DNA from: Coemansia sp. RSA 922
Lineage: Eukaryota > Kickxellomycota > Kickxellomycetes > Kickxellales > Kickxellaceae
Assembly: GCA_027577415.1 (NCBI GenBank)
Contig: JANBQS010000141.1
Coordinates: 1-30,915 of the forward strand
Length of the DNA: 30,915 nucleotides
Reading direction: 5' to 3'
The notes below the pieces were generated by a model. It searched no databases, was not told the DNA's origin, and saw nothing but the letters and a program-made list of their open reading frames with translations. A program made the translations under genes and the position numbers. Positions 9,156-19,069 of the stretch are shown here, piece by piece (positions within the stretch are counted from its first letter, which is position 1; each line of letters begins with the position of its first letter).

Positions 9156-10424
9156 CTAGATGATGCTATCACAGACCACAAGCGCATCGCTCATCACGCC
9201 GCCAATAAGCAAGCGCTTGACCTGGTTGCGACGCTGGACGGCGGCTATAGTCGCTGTTGGCATTAAGCGTCCGCTGTCGATGAGGATAGGCTGGATGTCG
9301 AATCTCGCGCTTGAATTATCTTGCGGCGTGAGGCAGAGAACCTTTGTGCCAGCTGTCGCCGTAGTGTCGAGTGATGGGTGTTTGAAATAGCGGAACGTCT
9401 CTAGCGCCTTTAAAATGGACGCACAGTAGAGCTGGCCAGTAAGCGGGTCAATAAAAATGTTGTCTGGCACGCTGTCCTTGAAAGCAATGCGCCCGTGCAA
9501 GACCAGGCTGTGGTCTGGGAGGGCCTTGTAGATGAGCAGGCCTGGATCGCCGCTGGATGCAACATATATCCAGTCTTGGTGCTTGGCTATGCCGTTAGCA
9601 TATCTAATACCCTTTGCCGCAATGCCAAACTCGCCTTGCTCGCTGCGATATACGACGTGGGCGTTTGGCAGGCGCAGGTACTTGGAGATTTCTCGCATGA
9701 TTCCGCGCAGATACCTCATGTCGTTGGTCGCATAGAACGCACGCTGGGACATGGCCAATATGTTGTTGGGTGAGTTCAGTAGATCAGAGGCAACCGTCTC
9801 TACATGTACCATATAGTCAGTTCCGCGTTTATGGCTAAAGATAGAGACGGCGTTTTGCTGGAGCTGGTGGTTGATAAACATAAATGTCATCTCTTGGCGC
9901 GCACCCGGGCTCCAGTAAATGTCAAACCCGTGCACTCGAAAGTCCTGGGTAAAGGGCCTGAGTGAGCCGTTACTGGCCCTCTCGAGAGCCTTTATCTCCG
10001 AGTAAATGTCATTTTCGTCCATGACATACACGCGGTCAACCTCTTCTTCGTGAGCAAGATCGTACGGGTCGTCGGGATGAAGCCAGTGCTGACGTGCACG
10101 AAGCCTGCCGCAGGCGAGATATGCCAATCCAGTCTCCGAGTCAACAATAATATCCTCGCACCCCGACAGCACTCCTATTATTATTATCATGAACGCTTGT
10201 GTGTTTAGCAGCTACTGTCTTATATGATTGCGAGCTACTCTTTGCATACCCGGCTTACCCTGACCAATCTGTCGACAGGAAGTCGTGTTGACGTTGGAAT
10301 AGGTCTGGCCCAATCCTAGCATAAGCACGGCATGTCTGATATTTTCAACAAGGAAGTAACAGACAACTGCAATGGCAGCTATAGCAATCCAAAAAAGTGG
10401 CCGTGAAGGCTCAATAATGGCCAT
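9156..10424 (-). CDS. paraoxonase/arylesterase-like beta-propeller, membrane-anchored
   Basis: Two exons: 10424-10259 and 10174-9156, 394 residues. The donor is GTAAGC and the acceptor is TAATAATAATAG; joining gives SCRQIGQGVLSGCEDIIVD, which matches the paraoxonase N-terminus. A single N-terminal transmembrane segment (FWIAIAAIAVVCYFLV, about residues 11-26) resembles the retained signal anchor of PON1. Calcium-site motifs of the family are present: CEDI (Glu/Asp pair), FYATNDMRYL, YANGI and VPDNIFIDPLTGQLY. Paraoxonases are six-bladed propellers with lactonase and esterase activity; the substrate here is unknown. In the spliced model the peptide MIIIIGVLSG just before CEDI is intron-derived and not part of the protein. 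Confidence 0.82.
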
Positions 10425-10932
10425 TCCAGTGTAAGGAGCAAAGCAAGATAATAAAGGGCGAGAAAAGTGATAAAGAGAAGACTACATCTCCAATTGATGG
10501 CACTGTCATTGTATAGGAGCCCTGTATGGCCACAAGATATGGTCCTTCGCTCCTAGAAGAAGACCCTATCCCCAAACGCGGACTTGTCAATATGTCAGCC
10601 ACACTTGCAATTTTCAGCTTTGGCAAGGCGCCACTTCTCTCTGCCGTCGTGCCCATGGGATCAATTGACTTGCAGTTGATTTCATTTGATTTCCTGCTCA
10701 TAAATACTAGCATACGATACATCACGTAAATTCGCCATGTAAGGGCGTATTGCTATCCAACACTAAGTGCCATGCGCATAGACATCAAATTAAACCATAT
10801 TCCTCGGAGCAATTAAGAAATATTTAATAACTTGGTAGGTCTTGGCGCTACACTCTTTTTAAGCACCTTGTCTTTTCACTTTTTATTTATTTACTCTAAT
10901 ACAAGCGACGAAAAAAAACAAAACATTTATCA
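10425..10932. promoter_or_regulatory. divergent promoter between paraoxonase-like and Maf genes
   Basis: This 508-bp gap separates two divergent starts. A minus-strand ORF (ATG near 10669, ending at 10411) and a plus-strand ORF (10526-10729, 67 residues) overlap each other here; neither resembles a known protein. An AT-rich tract (TTTTTATTTATTTACTCTAA, about 10879-10898) and an A-rich leader (GAAAAAAAACAAAACA) precede the Maf ATG and look like core promoter and 5' leader. Confidence 0.4.
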
Positions 10933-11589
10933 ATGAATCCTCTGTTAGTTCCACTTATCGAGTCAATTGGACACAACTTTCGCGTAGTACTGGCTTCGGG
11001 TTCGCCACGTCGCAAGGAACTTTTGGACAGATTGAATCTCAGCTACGAAGTCATCCCGTCGAATTTTGCCGAAGACCTAGATAAGAGCAAGTTTGCCAGT
11101 GCCGCCGACTATGTTATTTCGAATGCCGTGATCAAGGCCCAGGAAGTTTACCAGCGCGTCAGAGATCAGTCAGACAAACCTGTGCTTGTGATCGGAGCTG
11201 ACACTGTAGTAGTCAGTTCCGACGGAGTGATTTTGGAAAAGCCAGCATCCCCAGAGGATGCCGCTGATACGCTGAAAGGCCTAAGTGGCAAGAGCAACAT
11301 GGTGTATACTGGAGTATGCCTTATTATCGGCGGCACCGAGGCTGGGAATGTTACCATTGAAAAGGCAATCGAGTCAACGGAGGTGACATTTGACGAGCTG
11401 GACGACGACATGCTACAAGCCTACGTCTCTACTGGCGAGCCAACAGACAAGGCTGGCTCCTACGCCTACCAGTCGTACGCGTGCTTCTTCATCAAGGAAA
11501 TAAAGGGCGACTTTTACAACGTGGTAGGGTTTCCATGTGCTCGCTTCTACCAAATGTTGCGCGACCTGCACAGGCGTGGAGTACTATAA
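10933..11589 (+). CDS. Maf/Ham1-type nucleotide pyrophosphatase
   Basis: 218 residues, intronless, the full length of a single-domain Maf protein. Signature motifs are LASGSPRRKELL (residues 20-31), VIGADTVV (86-93, with the conserved Asp90), EKPASPEDA, and TDKAGSYAYQ toward the C-terminus. Maf proteins hydrolyse non-canonical or modified nucleoside triphosphates (dTTP, UTP, m5U and pseudouridine triphosphates, depending on subfamily) to monophosphates, and are thought to sanitise nucleotide pools. The subfamily is not decided here. The related ASMTL of animals fuses this domain to a methyltransferase, which is absent here. A likely poly(A) signal AATAAA lies at 11605-11610, and the gene converges on CCT2 with a 113-bp gap. 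Confidence 0.93.
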   Translation: MNPLLVPLIESIGHNFRVVLASGSPRRKELLDRLNLSYEVIPSNFAEDLDKSKFASAADYVISNAVIKAQEVYQRVRDQSDKPVLVIGADTVVVSSDGVILEKPASPEDAADTLKGLSGKSNMVYTGVCLIIGGTEAGNVTIEKAIESTEVTFDELDDDMLQAYVSTGEPTDKAGSYAYQSYACFFIKEIKGDFYNVVGFPCARFYQMLRDLHRRGVL

Positions 11590-11702
11590 ACACAACAAGG
11601 CTATAATAAAGATATCAACCATTTAGGTAGCAAATAAACTCTGTATTCACTTGACTAGGCGTGAATGTGCTATTAAAATAAGGAGTAAAGCTGATCAACC
11701 CC

Positions 11703-13280
11703 TTAGTTTCTCCTCTGTCTGGGAGCGCAGCGGATAATGTCGTCGACGCGAAGAATCATTTCGGCGGCCTCAGCGGCACTCAGCAGCACCTGGCGCTTCA
11801 GCTTGAAGCTCTCAGTGACCTTGCCGACGACATCAACGACATCGCCTTCAAAGAGGTCAAGACCGGACGTAGACTTGCCGTCATAGTGAGCAGCCCGCAG
11901 CCGAGCCACAAGGTCGGCGCTGTCAAGGCCAGCGTTGTCAGCCAAGATGGTGGGCATCTGGCGCAGGGCCTTGGCGAAGGCCTCCATGGCAATCGACTTC
12001 TTTCCCGGGACGAGCTTGGCGGCATCGTCGACAGCCTTGCTCATCAGCATCTCAGAGCACCCGCCACCGTACACAATGCGCGGCTCAGCAATAGTCTGGC
12101 TGAGGACGGCAATGGCGTCGTGGATGGATCTCTCAGCCTCGTCGAGCATCTGGCCGGTACCGCCGCGCAGCACAACAGTGCACGCCTGACCTGCAGCAGC
12201 GCCACCAAACTTGACCATGCGGTCCTCGCCAATGATGATCTCCTCGACGGTGTCACAGGCGCCTAGCTTGAGCAGCTCAGGCGAGTCGAACGACGAGGCA
12301 ATCTCGCCGCCAGTGACCAACGCCAGACGCTCAACGCCGTCAAAGTCGGCATGCTCAATAGCCATGATGCCGGCGTCGGCAAACAGCTGCTCGGGCCAGT
12401 TGTAGATGAGCTGGCGGTTGACAAACACGTTGATACCCATGGCAGCGATCTTTTGCACCTTGGCGCGCATCTTCTCACGCTCGGCACGCTCCAGATCAGC
12501 TAGCTGCGCTGTGTCAGAGACCTTGATCTTGGCACCAAACACCTTGACCTTGTCAGTGTCCATCGGCGTGTTGGCGACCAGGATCCGTGCGCCCTTGACC
12601 AGGCGGGGCTGATTGACGCCAATCTTTTTGTTGAGGATAAATCCATCCGAGAGGTAAGAGTCCGACACCTTGCCGCCAGCCTTCTTGATGATCTGGATGC
12701 GGTCGAGGTTGGTGCTTCCCTTCAGACGCAGCACGGCGTCAACGCAGACCTCGGCGAACTTGTGCTTGTCGGCTGCTAGCACCTTGGAGCTAAGCGTAGT
12801 ACGCGCAATGCTGAGCAAGTCCTCGCGCCACTGTGCCTCGTCGTCCTTGTGCGAGACAGCCGAGCTCTCCAAAGCCGAGCGCGCACTGGCAACAGCCAGC
12901 CTAAACCCGTCGATGATGGTCTGTGGGTGCATACGCTGGTCAAGAAGCTGCTCAGCCTGTCGAAGGATCTCTGCCGCAAGCACGCACACCGATGTCGTAC
13001 CGTCACCGACTTCGTCGTCCTGCACCTTTGAGATGTTCACCAGCACTTTGGCAGCCGCGTTGTCCAGGGGAATCGACTTTAAGATCGTTGCGCCGTCGTT
13101 GGTGACAATCAAGCCGTCGCCGCCACGAGACGATGCCGACTGCAAAATCTTATCCATGCCCTTGGGTCCCAGCGTGCTCTTTACCAGATCGCCCACCGCG
13201 ATTGCGCCGATGATGTTGCTCAGACGCGCGTTTTCAGCACGCTCCTCGGTCGCACCCTCGTTAAATAGCTGTGTAGACAT
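11703..13280 (-). CDS. CCT2: TCP-1/CCT chaperonin beta subunit
   Basis: 525 residues, intronless, full family length. Group II chaperonin motifs are clear: [14 protein letters not shown] (about 33-46), [23 protein letters not shown] (nucleotide binding, catalytic Asp), [17 protein letters not shown] and LVARLRAAH. Subunit-specific stretches ([49 protein letters not shown]) identify the beta subunit. CCT is the cytosolic hetero-oligomeric ring that folds actin and tubulin with ATP. Codon use is strongly biased to C/G-ending codons, as expected of a highly expressed gene, unlike the AT-rich island nearby. Confidence 0.96.
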   Translation of the reverse strand: MSTQLFNEGATEERAENARLSNIIGAIAVGDLVKSTLGPKGMDKILQSASSRGGDGLIVTNDGATILKSIPLDNAAAKVLVNISKVQDDEVGDGTTSVCVLAAEILRQAEQLLDQRMHPQTIIDGFRLAVASARSALESSAVSHKDDEAQWREDLLSIARTTLSSKVLAADKHKFAEVCVDAVLRLKGSTNLDRIQIIKKAGGKVSDSYLSDGFILNKKIGVNQPRLVKGARILVANTPMDTDKVKVFGAKIKVSDTAQLADLERAEREKMRAKVQKIAAMGINVFVNRQLIYNWPEQLFADAGIMAIEHADFDGVERLALVTGGEIASSFDSPELLKLGACDTVEEIIIGEDRMVKFGGAAAGQACTVVLRGGTGQMLDEAERSIHDAIAVLSQTIAEPRIVYGGGCSEMLMSKAVDDAAKLVPGKKSIAMEAFAKALRQMPTILADNAGLDSADLVARLRAAHYDGKSTSGLDLFEGDVVDVVGKVTESFKLKRQVLLSAAEAAEMILRVDDIIRCAPRQRRN

Positions 13281-13604
13281 TCTCTTTTGCTTGCGTGTCT
13301 TATAATCGAGAAAGAATTACACTCTAAAAAAATAATTGCAAAGACAACAAATGAGAAGCAATTCCCTAGAAGCCTTCAGAACAACAAAAATACAGGCCTG
13401 GATCAAAGATTTAATCACCAGCACATATGCAGATCGTGAACCATGAGCCAGATGAAGAAGCGCCAGATCATGTCGAGGGTTTGTACAACTTATTGATTCA
13501 AAAAGACTAAGGACAGAACGAACAGAAGAAAAAGAGAGAGAAAGTAAACACAGATGGTAGTAAAAGTGCAAGATGCAGAGGTGGATAAGAATGGCTAATA
13601 TCTT
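13281..13604. other. intergenic, Bem1 3' side to CCT2 promoter
   Basis: No supported gene. The CCT2 upstream region on the minus strand contains A/T-rich leader sequence next to the start; the ORF at 13317-13571 (minus) is short, without motifs, and looks like promoter sequence. Confidence 0.4.
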
Positions 13605-15731
13605 TTACTGAACAAAAGTCAGTATAGGCTTGTAGTTGGTGACCAGCAGTGCAGTTTCCCAGTCCTGGTCGTCGGTCAGCAATGTAGACTCGCCAGAGGG
13701 TGCATGGTACACGATCTGAGATGTACCAGACATGGCCTTGGCTGACTCCTCATTGCCCAACTTTAGAGCAATGCGCGCTCTGAGCTCGCGCAACGTCAGC
13801 TCGGACGGCAAGCGGAGTGCAATCATCTCGCTGCCAAGCTTGATCTTGACTTTGACCATCGAGTTTTTGCCCGATAGCGTGGCAGAGCTTGCCTTGTGTG
13901 TCAGTCGCCGAGAGCCAAAACCTGAGTCGGTGTCCACGTCAGCATCGGTGTCTCCAAGCATCTTGGGCATGGGCGGAGCAGCTAGAGAAGGCCGCCGTCC
14001 GCTGGCCATGGATTTTGCGGCGTAAGTCGCGCTGTAGCTCTTCACGTCAAAGTGGTGCGAGTCGTCAACAACAGTATCGGAGGATGACGCAGATGCCGGT
14101 GTAAACGCAGACTCCAGCGTGCTGTCAGTAGACAGTGACGGCAAGTGCTGTGTAGGACGATCCGCTCGCCGCAAGCTGCGACCAGCAGACGACTGCCGGT
14201 TCAGTTGTGATCCAACACGGGATCCAAACAGGCGCTGCACAACGGCGCAATTCATGACTTCGTCGGGCATGCCTAGCAGGCCGTTGACATACTCGTCAAT
14301 GTCGCTGCGGCGGCGCTCGGCAATGACGTCGTTGAGATACACCATCGACGAGCTGTGCATAGAGAACCGCGCCAGCTTCAGTGGGCTGGTCTCCTTGGGG
14401 AACAGATCGTGGAGCTGGTTGCGGCAGTATATAAAGTCGTCATAGCCGCGGTACAAGTTGCGCTCATCGCCTGACCGGAACTGGAGCGAAATCTGGAACA
14501 AGTAGGCGCCGTCTTTGCAGATAAACGTTGGCACGCTCACCGATGCTACCTCGTCTATGTGGAAAGGCGGGAAGTTCTCGCTGGTCTGTAGCTGGCTGGA
14601 TCCGCCCGAGGGCTGACGGCCTTTGCTTGGTTGGCGGAACGAGCTACGGTCGGCAATAGAGCTGGTTGACGACGAAGACGTCAGAGCACGCGCACGGGTT
14701 TTTTTGAGGGCCAAGCCAAGCGCAGGCAGCGTGCTGCCAACACTGGATCGAGGCGTGGGAGAGCGGTCTCCGTCATGGCTGCTGACAGGCGACCCGGTCC
14801 GGTCGATGTGAGCGGTTGTGGCAGTTGTAACATCGCTATTGGCAGACGCTGAGCTAGCGGTGGAGCGAGACACGCGTAGCTCTTGCAGCTTGCGCTCCCA
14901 CTCGGTGGCGGTGCGCAGACGCATGTTGCCGCGAGAGAGATATGCGCGCAAGTCGGCAATAGGAGCACCAGAAGAGTTGTCACGCATCTGTATGTACGAC
15001 GCCGGCACAAGACCCGGAGGACCTCCCCGCATGAGGGGCTTGGCTATTACCCAGTCGTCGGTGCTTTGGGCCACCACTACGACATCGTCACCCTCGCGCA
15101 GTGTAAGCTCGTTGCTGTTTGCGGCGTCAAAATCGTAGAGGGCCACAGCGCGGGGCTCGACGATAGAAGGCAGCATTGGGGCAGCATCAAAGCTGCTGGC
15201 GTGCTGGCTGAGCTGGCGCTGGTGGTAGTGGTGCTGCTGCTGGATGCTGCTGGTGCGAGTGCGCAGGGTGCTTCCCATCATGATAGGCTCAATTGGAACG
15301 CTAGAGCCGTTGCTGGGATAGTCTCTGGAGTCAGCGCGCGAGGCGCGGTTGTGAGTAGCTGTGGCGTGGATGATGTCGCTGCCAAAGCTTGGTTGTGGTG
15401 GCACATCCAAGGCAGAGTCAGAGTGATCGTGAGTAAGCGAGGGTGTCGGAGAAGCATTGGATGCGGAGCGGTGTATGCGGTTCAAGCGATCCTGGCGCGA
15501 CTCCATGATCTCAAAGTACGATGCGGGCACAAGGCCACGCTTACCGCTCAGAGGGTTAGTGACATCGTACCAGCTGTCGTCGTCGTGTGGGTTGGAGAGC
15601 ACATAGAAAAAGTCGTCGCGCTTGAACGAAAGCTCTGTGACCTCTTTGCTCGAGTAGTTTCTGAGGGCGCGGATGACCCGCTTGGGCACCTCGACCTTTG
15701 CGGACGAGGACTTGCGGTTGGGCAGGCGCAT
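13605..15731 (-). CDS. Bem1/Scd2-like polarity scaffold (SH3-SH3-PX-PB1)
   Basis: 708 residues from the ATG at 15731 (MRLPNRKSSSAKVEVPKRV). The open frame extends to 15935, but the added residues are Ser/Leu-rich leader translation without family similarity. Domain order is that of Bem1/Scd2: SH3 at about 18-75 (VIRALRNYSSKEVTELSF, GLVPASYFEI), a second SH3 at about 193-250 (AVALYDFDAANSNELTLREG, GLVPASYIQM), PX at about 390-505 (FQISLQFRSGDERNLYRGYD), and a C-terminal PB1 at about 624-708 (VKVKIKLGSEMIALRLP). Linkers are Ser/Thr-rich. The scaffold links Cdc42, its GEF Cdc24 (through PB1) and PAK kinases at polarity sites. The coding sequence is intronless and GC-rich. Confidence 0.92.
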   Translation of the reverse strand: MRLPNRKSSSAKVEVPKRVIRALRNYSSKEVTELSFKRDDFFYVLSNPHDDDSWYDVTNPLSGKRGLVPASYFEIMESRQDRLNRIHRSASNASPTPSLTHDHSDSALDVPPQPSFGSDIIHATATHNRASRADSRDYPSNGSSVPIEPIMMGSTLRTRTSSIQQQHHYHQRQLSQHASSFDAAPMLPSIVEPRAVALYDFDAANSNELTLREGDDVVVVAQSTDDWVIAKPLMRGGPPGLVPASYIQMRDNSSGAPIADLRAYLSRGNMRLRTATEWERKLQELRVSRSTASSASANSDVTTATTAHIDRTGSPVSSHDGDRSPTPRSSVGSTLPALGLALKKTRARALTSSSSTSSIADRSSFRQPSKGRQPSGGSSQLQTSENFPPFHIDEVASVSVPTFICKDGAYLFQISLQFRSGDERNLYRGYDDFIYCRNQLHDLFPKETSPLKLARFSMHSSSMVYLNDVIAERRRSDIDEYVNGLLGMPDEVMNCAVVQRLFGSRVGSQLNRQSSAGRSLRRADRPTQHLPSLSTDSTLESAFTPASASSSDTVVDDSHHFDVKSYSATYAAKSMASGRRPSLAAPPMPKMLGDTDADVDTDSGFGSRRLTHKASSATLSGKNSMVKVKIKLGSEMIALRLPSELTLRELRARIALKLGNEESAKAMSGTSQIVYHAPSGESTLLTDDQDWETALLVTNYKPILTFVQ

Positions 15732-16563
15732 ATCGCGTGTGCAAGAATTTTGGGTGGGCGTAGATACAGAGAGAGAGAGAAAGCAGGCGGGCTGGGCGCC
15801 AGGGATAAGGAAAGAAAGATATAGAGTGTAGCTATTGCGCGTGTGATGTTGGGAGTAGAGGAGAAGTAGAGAGCGGCGACTGGGAGACTGGTGCGTAAGC
15901 AAGTACTGGCTGTCTGGCTCCGAGCTGTAAAGCAAAGGAGAATATGCGAGGGTGGGCTGTCTAAGAAAGGGGCAGCAGATGATGTGCGCTCGCGGACAGA
16001 GGCAATCCTTTGTACGTAAAGAGGCAGGCGGCAGGAGACGTTGTTGGACTCTCTTTCTGGGTGAGAGACTAGGCGGGCAGGTGTTTGATATAAAGCGCAG
16101 AAAGAAGTCGAGGTCTTTGTGGAGCGCACAAAATGTCGTATTCTGCCGTGTCGCTTGCGGTTTCCGGGTTTATTGCGAGGGTTGTTCGTGCACACCAAGA
16201 TAGGAAGTCTTGTGCAGGCGGGCGGGTCAGCAGGGAGTTGGATCGCTAGGGCGCAGCTGAAAAGTCGGCGGGTGGTCAGGTGTGGCGCGCTGAGACCGAT
16301 ACGAGCAAGTCTAATAATGCACAATTGCGTATAGAGACAAAGTGGTAAAGAAGAATGGCTATAATAGAGCACACACCCCTAAATGGCGCAAAGCAGACTG
16401 GGCAATTAGCAATTATAAGCAGCAAGACAAAGAAGGCGAAAGCGAGATAAGGACTATGTGTAAATGCGTCTTTGGAGTAAAGAGAGCCGGAGTTGAACAG
16501 AAAGACAGTCGCCGCTTTGGGCGAACCAGAACATAGTGGTCGCCATTTAATAAAGCTTCTGCG
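15732..16563. other. Bem1 upstream region and leader
   Basis: No gene supported. Next to the Bem1 start the plus strand is purine-rich (AGAGAGAGAGAGAAAGCAGG near 15768), meaning a CT-rich transcribed leader for Bem1. ORFs on both strands (15548-16372 minus, 15952-16203 plus) lack motifs; the long minus one is the Bem1 coding region read out of frame and then leader. Confidence 0.4.
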
Positions 16564-16865
16564 ATGAATGGCGAGCTTCCTGAGAACAAGGTGAGGTAAG
16601 CTGGCGGGGAGGGAGCTGGAATTGAGTGATAGGCGTACAATCAAATTGAGGTGAACCAGCTCTCTATTTCACTACCAGGTGTATCCGGACACACTGCAGA
16701 AGCAGCATGGATATCCGAGTAACACGGTTGACGGAGCATATCGGGAAGCGCAACCCTGGGCCAGGATCTGAGGAGAGGACAATGGGCTTTAGGGTGCATC
16801 GGCTCCAGGCACGCCGTCCGAGCGTGCAGTATGACACATACAAGTACCGTGCAGGTGCAAGGTGA
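16564..16865 (+). CDS. tentative small two-exon ORF, 72 residues
   Basis: An ATG at 16564 opens MNGELPENKVR, followed by GTAAGC at 16596-16601. A CTCTCTATTTCACTACCAG acceptor ends at 16678, and the next exon (16679-16865) continues in frame through MDIRVTRLTEHIGKRNPG and GFRVHRLQARRPSVQYDTY to a TGA. The product is strongly basic with many Arg. The donor and acceptor are canonical and the intron length (83 bp) matches real introns in this window, but I do not recognise the protein. An alternative upstream donor (GTGAGG) would use another frame and give a shorter product. It could be chance in GC-rich intergenic DNA. Confidence 0.25.
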
Positions 16866-18851
16866 TCTGTGAACAAGATAAAAAGAACAAAATGTTAAAC
16901 CAGAAGAAGGGATGCGTGGCTGCCAGGCACTTGAGGCAGATGCCAGATGCCAGGCGAGGCACACTGTTTACTATTTTTTTGCGGTCGCCACCAATGCCTC
17001 TTGGCGTGTAGCACGCACCAGTGGGCGGGCCGCATTGGAGGACAGTAGCAAGGCCATCTTGGAGCTTTCTGGGTTACTGCTACGGCTAGCGTGTGGCATG
17101 GGCTGGTGGCAGTGCTGAGAATGTGGACTATGTTCACCGCCCTGTTTGCTCTCGACTATTTTTTTTTTTGGGCGCTGCGGTGGGACCAAGCGGTAGAGGC
17201 ATGCAGCTGCATAGCGTGTGTGCATTAGCAATTGTGCCTGCGTTAGTAGCTGAAACGAGGCGCACATTCTCACCACGCCCAGGACCGCCATTAGCAAAGT
17301 GGCGACCTCTGAGAACTCGCTAGTGGCTTGGAGGCGGGCAGGGCTGTGGAGAACGGGGTAAGCGGCTTATCCCACCGTAAAGCAACACAGCCCGCCCAGC
17401 ACACTAGCCAGTTCAATTGTGCCGCCACTACAATGACTGGGGTGCAAGCACGCCGCCCGCATTGTACAGGCCAAACCACACACAAATGCACAAAACGCAC
17501 AAGCCCAGACAGGGCAAGTGCATGCACTGCTTTGTAGAGGGCGAAGGATAAAGCTCAAGAGCTCAAAAGCCATCGCGGCCATGGTAATAGTGGCGGGGAG
17601 AGAGGGAGGGAGGATATCGCAAGTAGTAGCAGTGCAATTGCGCCTACCATGCGTGCTCTGCGCCAGGCGGAGATGCTAGCGTGAATGCTTGCCAGCACGA
17701 CGAGGGAGGGAGTAGGGCGTAGCAGGTCAGGGCTCTGGATAGAGCTGAACCCGTAGCTAGGAGAGTGCTTACCGATTGTGTTCTGGCACTATGTGGATAC
17801 GCAGCGGCGAAACTAGTGGGCAGTAGCAACCAAAAAGGGCTCAGTGACAAGAGATAAATTATATAAGGCGCTGTACTCAAGATCTTGCAAAAGGAGAGAA
17901 GGAAGTCAGAACGCCTCCTTCCTGGCTCCCAGCCGCCTGGTTGCCTTCTCTGTTGTCTGGTGTCTGGTCTGCAGCCTTCCGCCATTGTCGCACTCCACCG
18001 CCCATCATCGCAACTGGTGGTGGCCCAAGCGACAGACACACCATGCGCAAGCTGCAGCTACGCATCCGCGATAATTTGGACACTGCTGTGCTATTCTTTT
18101 TTTCTCCGGTCAAGCCAAGTCTGCCGATCGCCTCTGCAGCCTGCTTTGGGAAGCTTCTCAAAGTGCTTGGCATTTCACACACACTCAGTCGCCTGCAGTG
18201 CACTGTCGATACCTGCAGTGCTATAGCGACTTCCGTTGCTATAGTCAATGCCGTCATACACCAGGGATGCCCACGCTAATTTAGCCCCTTGTTTGATGCT
18301 TTCCGTGCCTGCTGCCACCATTGCGAAATGAACGTGCGCAATAAGTGCTGCCATGGCGCGCCATCGATAGCAAAGCCTCCATTGTGCACAGATATTTCGG
18401 TCTTGCTAAATAAAGAGCCAGCCAATCGCGCCGACTTCCATTCAGAGCGGTCCATTTCCAGAACAACAACAGCCGTTTATTGTAAAAAGGTCCGCCGTCC
18501 AGCATTGGTCAGAATGGTGCTCGATCTCTCTCTCTCATCTGTTGCACTAGCTATCAGCAGGAACGATTGCCGATGTAAAACCTTAGCCGATATGACCATC
18601 TGTCGATCTCAACCTCACTGCTACTATAAACACAATTTGACGGCTGTCAACACCACCCACACTGACGGGAAAAAAAAAATTTGCTTCCAAAAACTGTTAC
18701 GTGTGTTACTGGTTCGACGTCATACCCAGCTCATGGCAATCCGTGTTGCTCTTTACGGCTGGTGTACGAGCCATACCGTCACTAGTCAGTTGGCGACTGT
18801 GAGTATCTAAAGGGGCTGGGACCTAGGATTTTTTCCCTCCCAAGAATGCCA

Positions 18852-18867
18852 CCAATAATTAGCCAAT
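18852..18867 (+). promoter_or_regulatory. paired CCAAT boxes
   Basis: CCAAT occurs at 18852-18856 and again at 18863-18867 (ACCAATAATTAGCCAATCAC), one helical turn apart and about 200 bp before the telobox gene start. CCAAT boxes bind the Hap/NF-Y complex in fungi. Function here is inferred from position only. Confidence 0.4.
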
Positions 18868-18976
18868 CACAGCGGTCTATCCAAATGGCGCGCCGACTTG
18901 GATGTGAGCCGAGTGGGGGAGTTCTTTTGCTGCGCATACCCTTTCTGATTTCGATTTGAATTTCTGCTCAACATCA

Positions 18977-18982
18977 ACGCGT
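18977..18982. promoter_or_regulatory. MCB-like element ACGCGT
   Basis: AACGCGTTT lies about 90 bp upstream of the telobox gene start. ACGCGT is the MluI cell-cycle box bound by MBF in fungi and drives G1/S transcription. A single hexamer can be chance, but the position fits a core promoter. Confidence 0.3.
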
Positions 18983-19069
18983 TTATTCTATTTTTTTGTT
19001 TCGTTCGCCTTTAACATTTAACTTGTAGTCAGAGCCTTGGGCGCACGCTTACAAAAGAAAGCCGGCGAA

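Larger units (their letters stand above)
16866..19069. other. 2.2-kb intergenic region upstream of the telobox gene
   Basis: No convincing gene on either strand. ORFs of 110-170 codons occur (17885-18226, 17941-18279, 18289-18810 plus; 17644-18039, 17877-18257 minus) but overlap one another, start mostly at non-ATG codons and show no motifs. The sequence has T and A homopolymer runs and two copies of the palindromic TGGCGCGCC-type string (about 18354 and 18886). Promoter-like elements lie in the last 220 bp and are listed separately. Confidence 0.4.

Noticed and set aside
12670..13305. 211-residue plus-strand ORF
   Set aside because: It is the antisense of CCT2, open only because of strong codon bias.
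14883..15824. 313-residue plus-strand ORF
   Set aside because: Antisense of the Bem1-like gene in GC-rich coding sequence; no motifs.
15732..15935. N-terminal extension of the Bem1-like protein
   Set aside because: Translation is Ser/Leu-rich leader without family similarity; the ATG at 15731 sits a normal distance before the first SH3.
18701..18725. B-box-like GGTTCGA string as a tRNA gene
   Set aside because: The following bases do not complete GGTTCGANNCC, and no A box or cloverleaf could be found around it; the same holds for the string near 29850.
18289..18810. 173-residue plus-strand ORF
   Set aside because: It starts at TTG, with the first ATG well inside, contains many scattered Cys and basic residues, and shows no motif or splice support.
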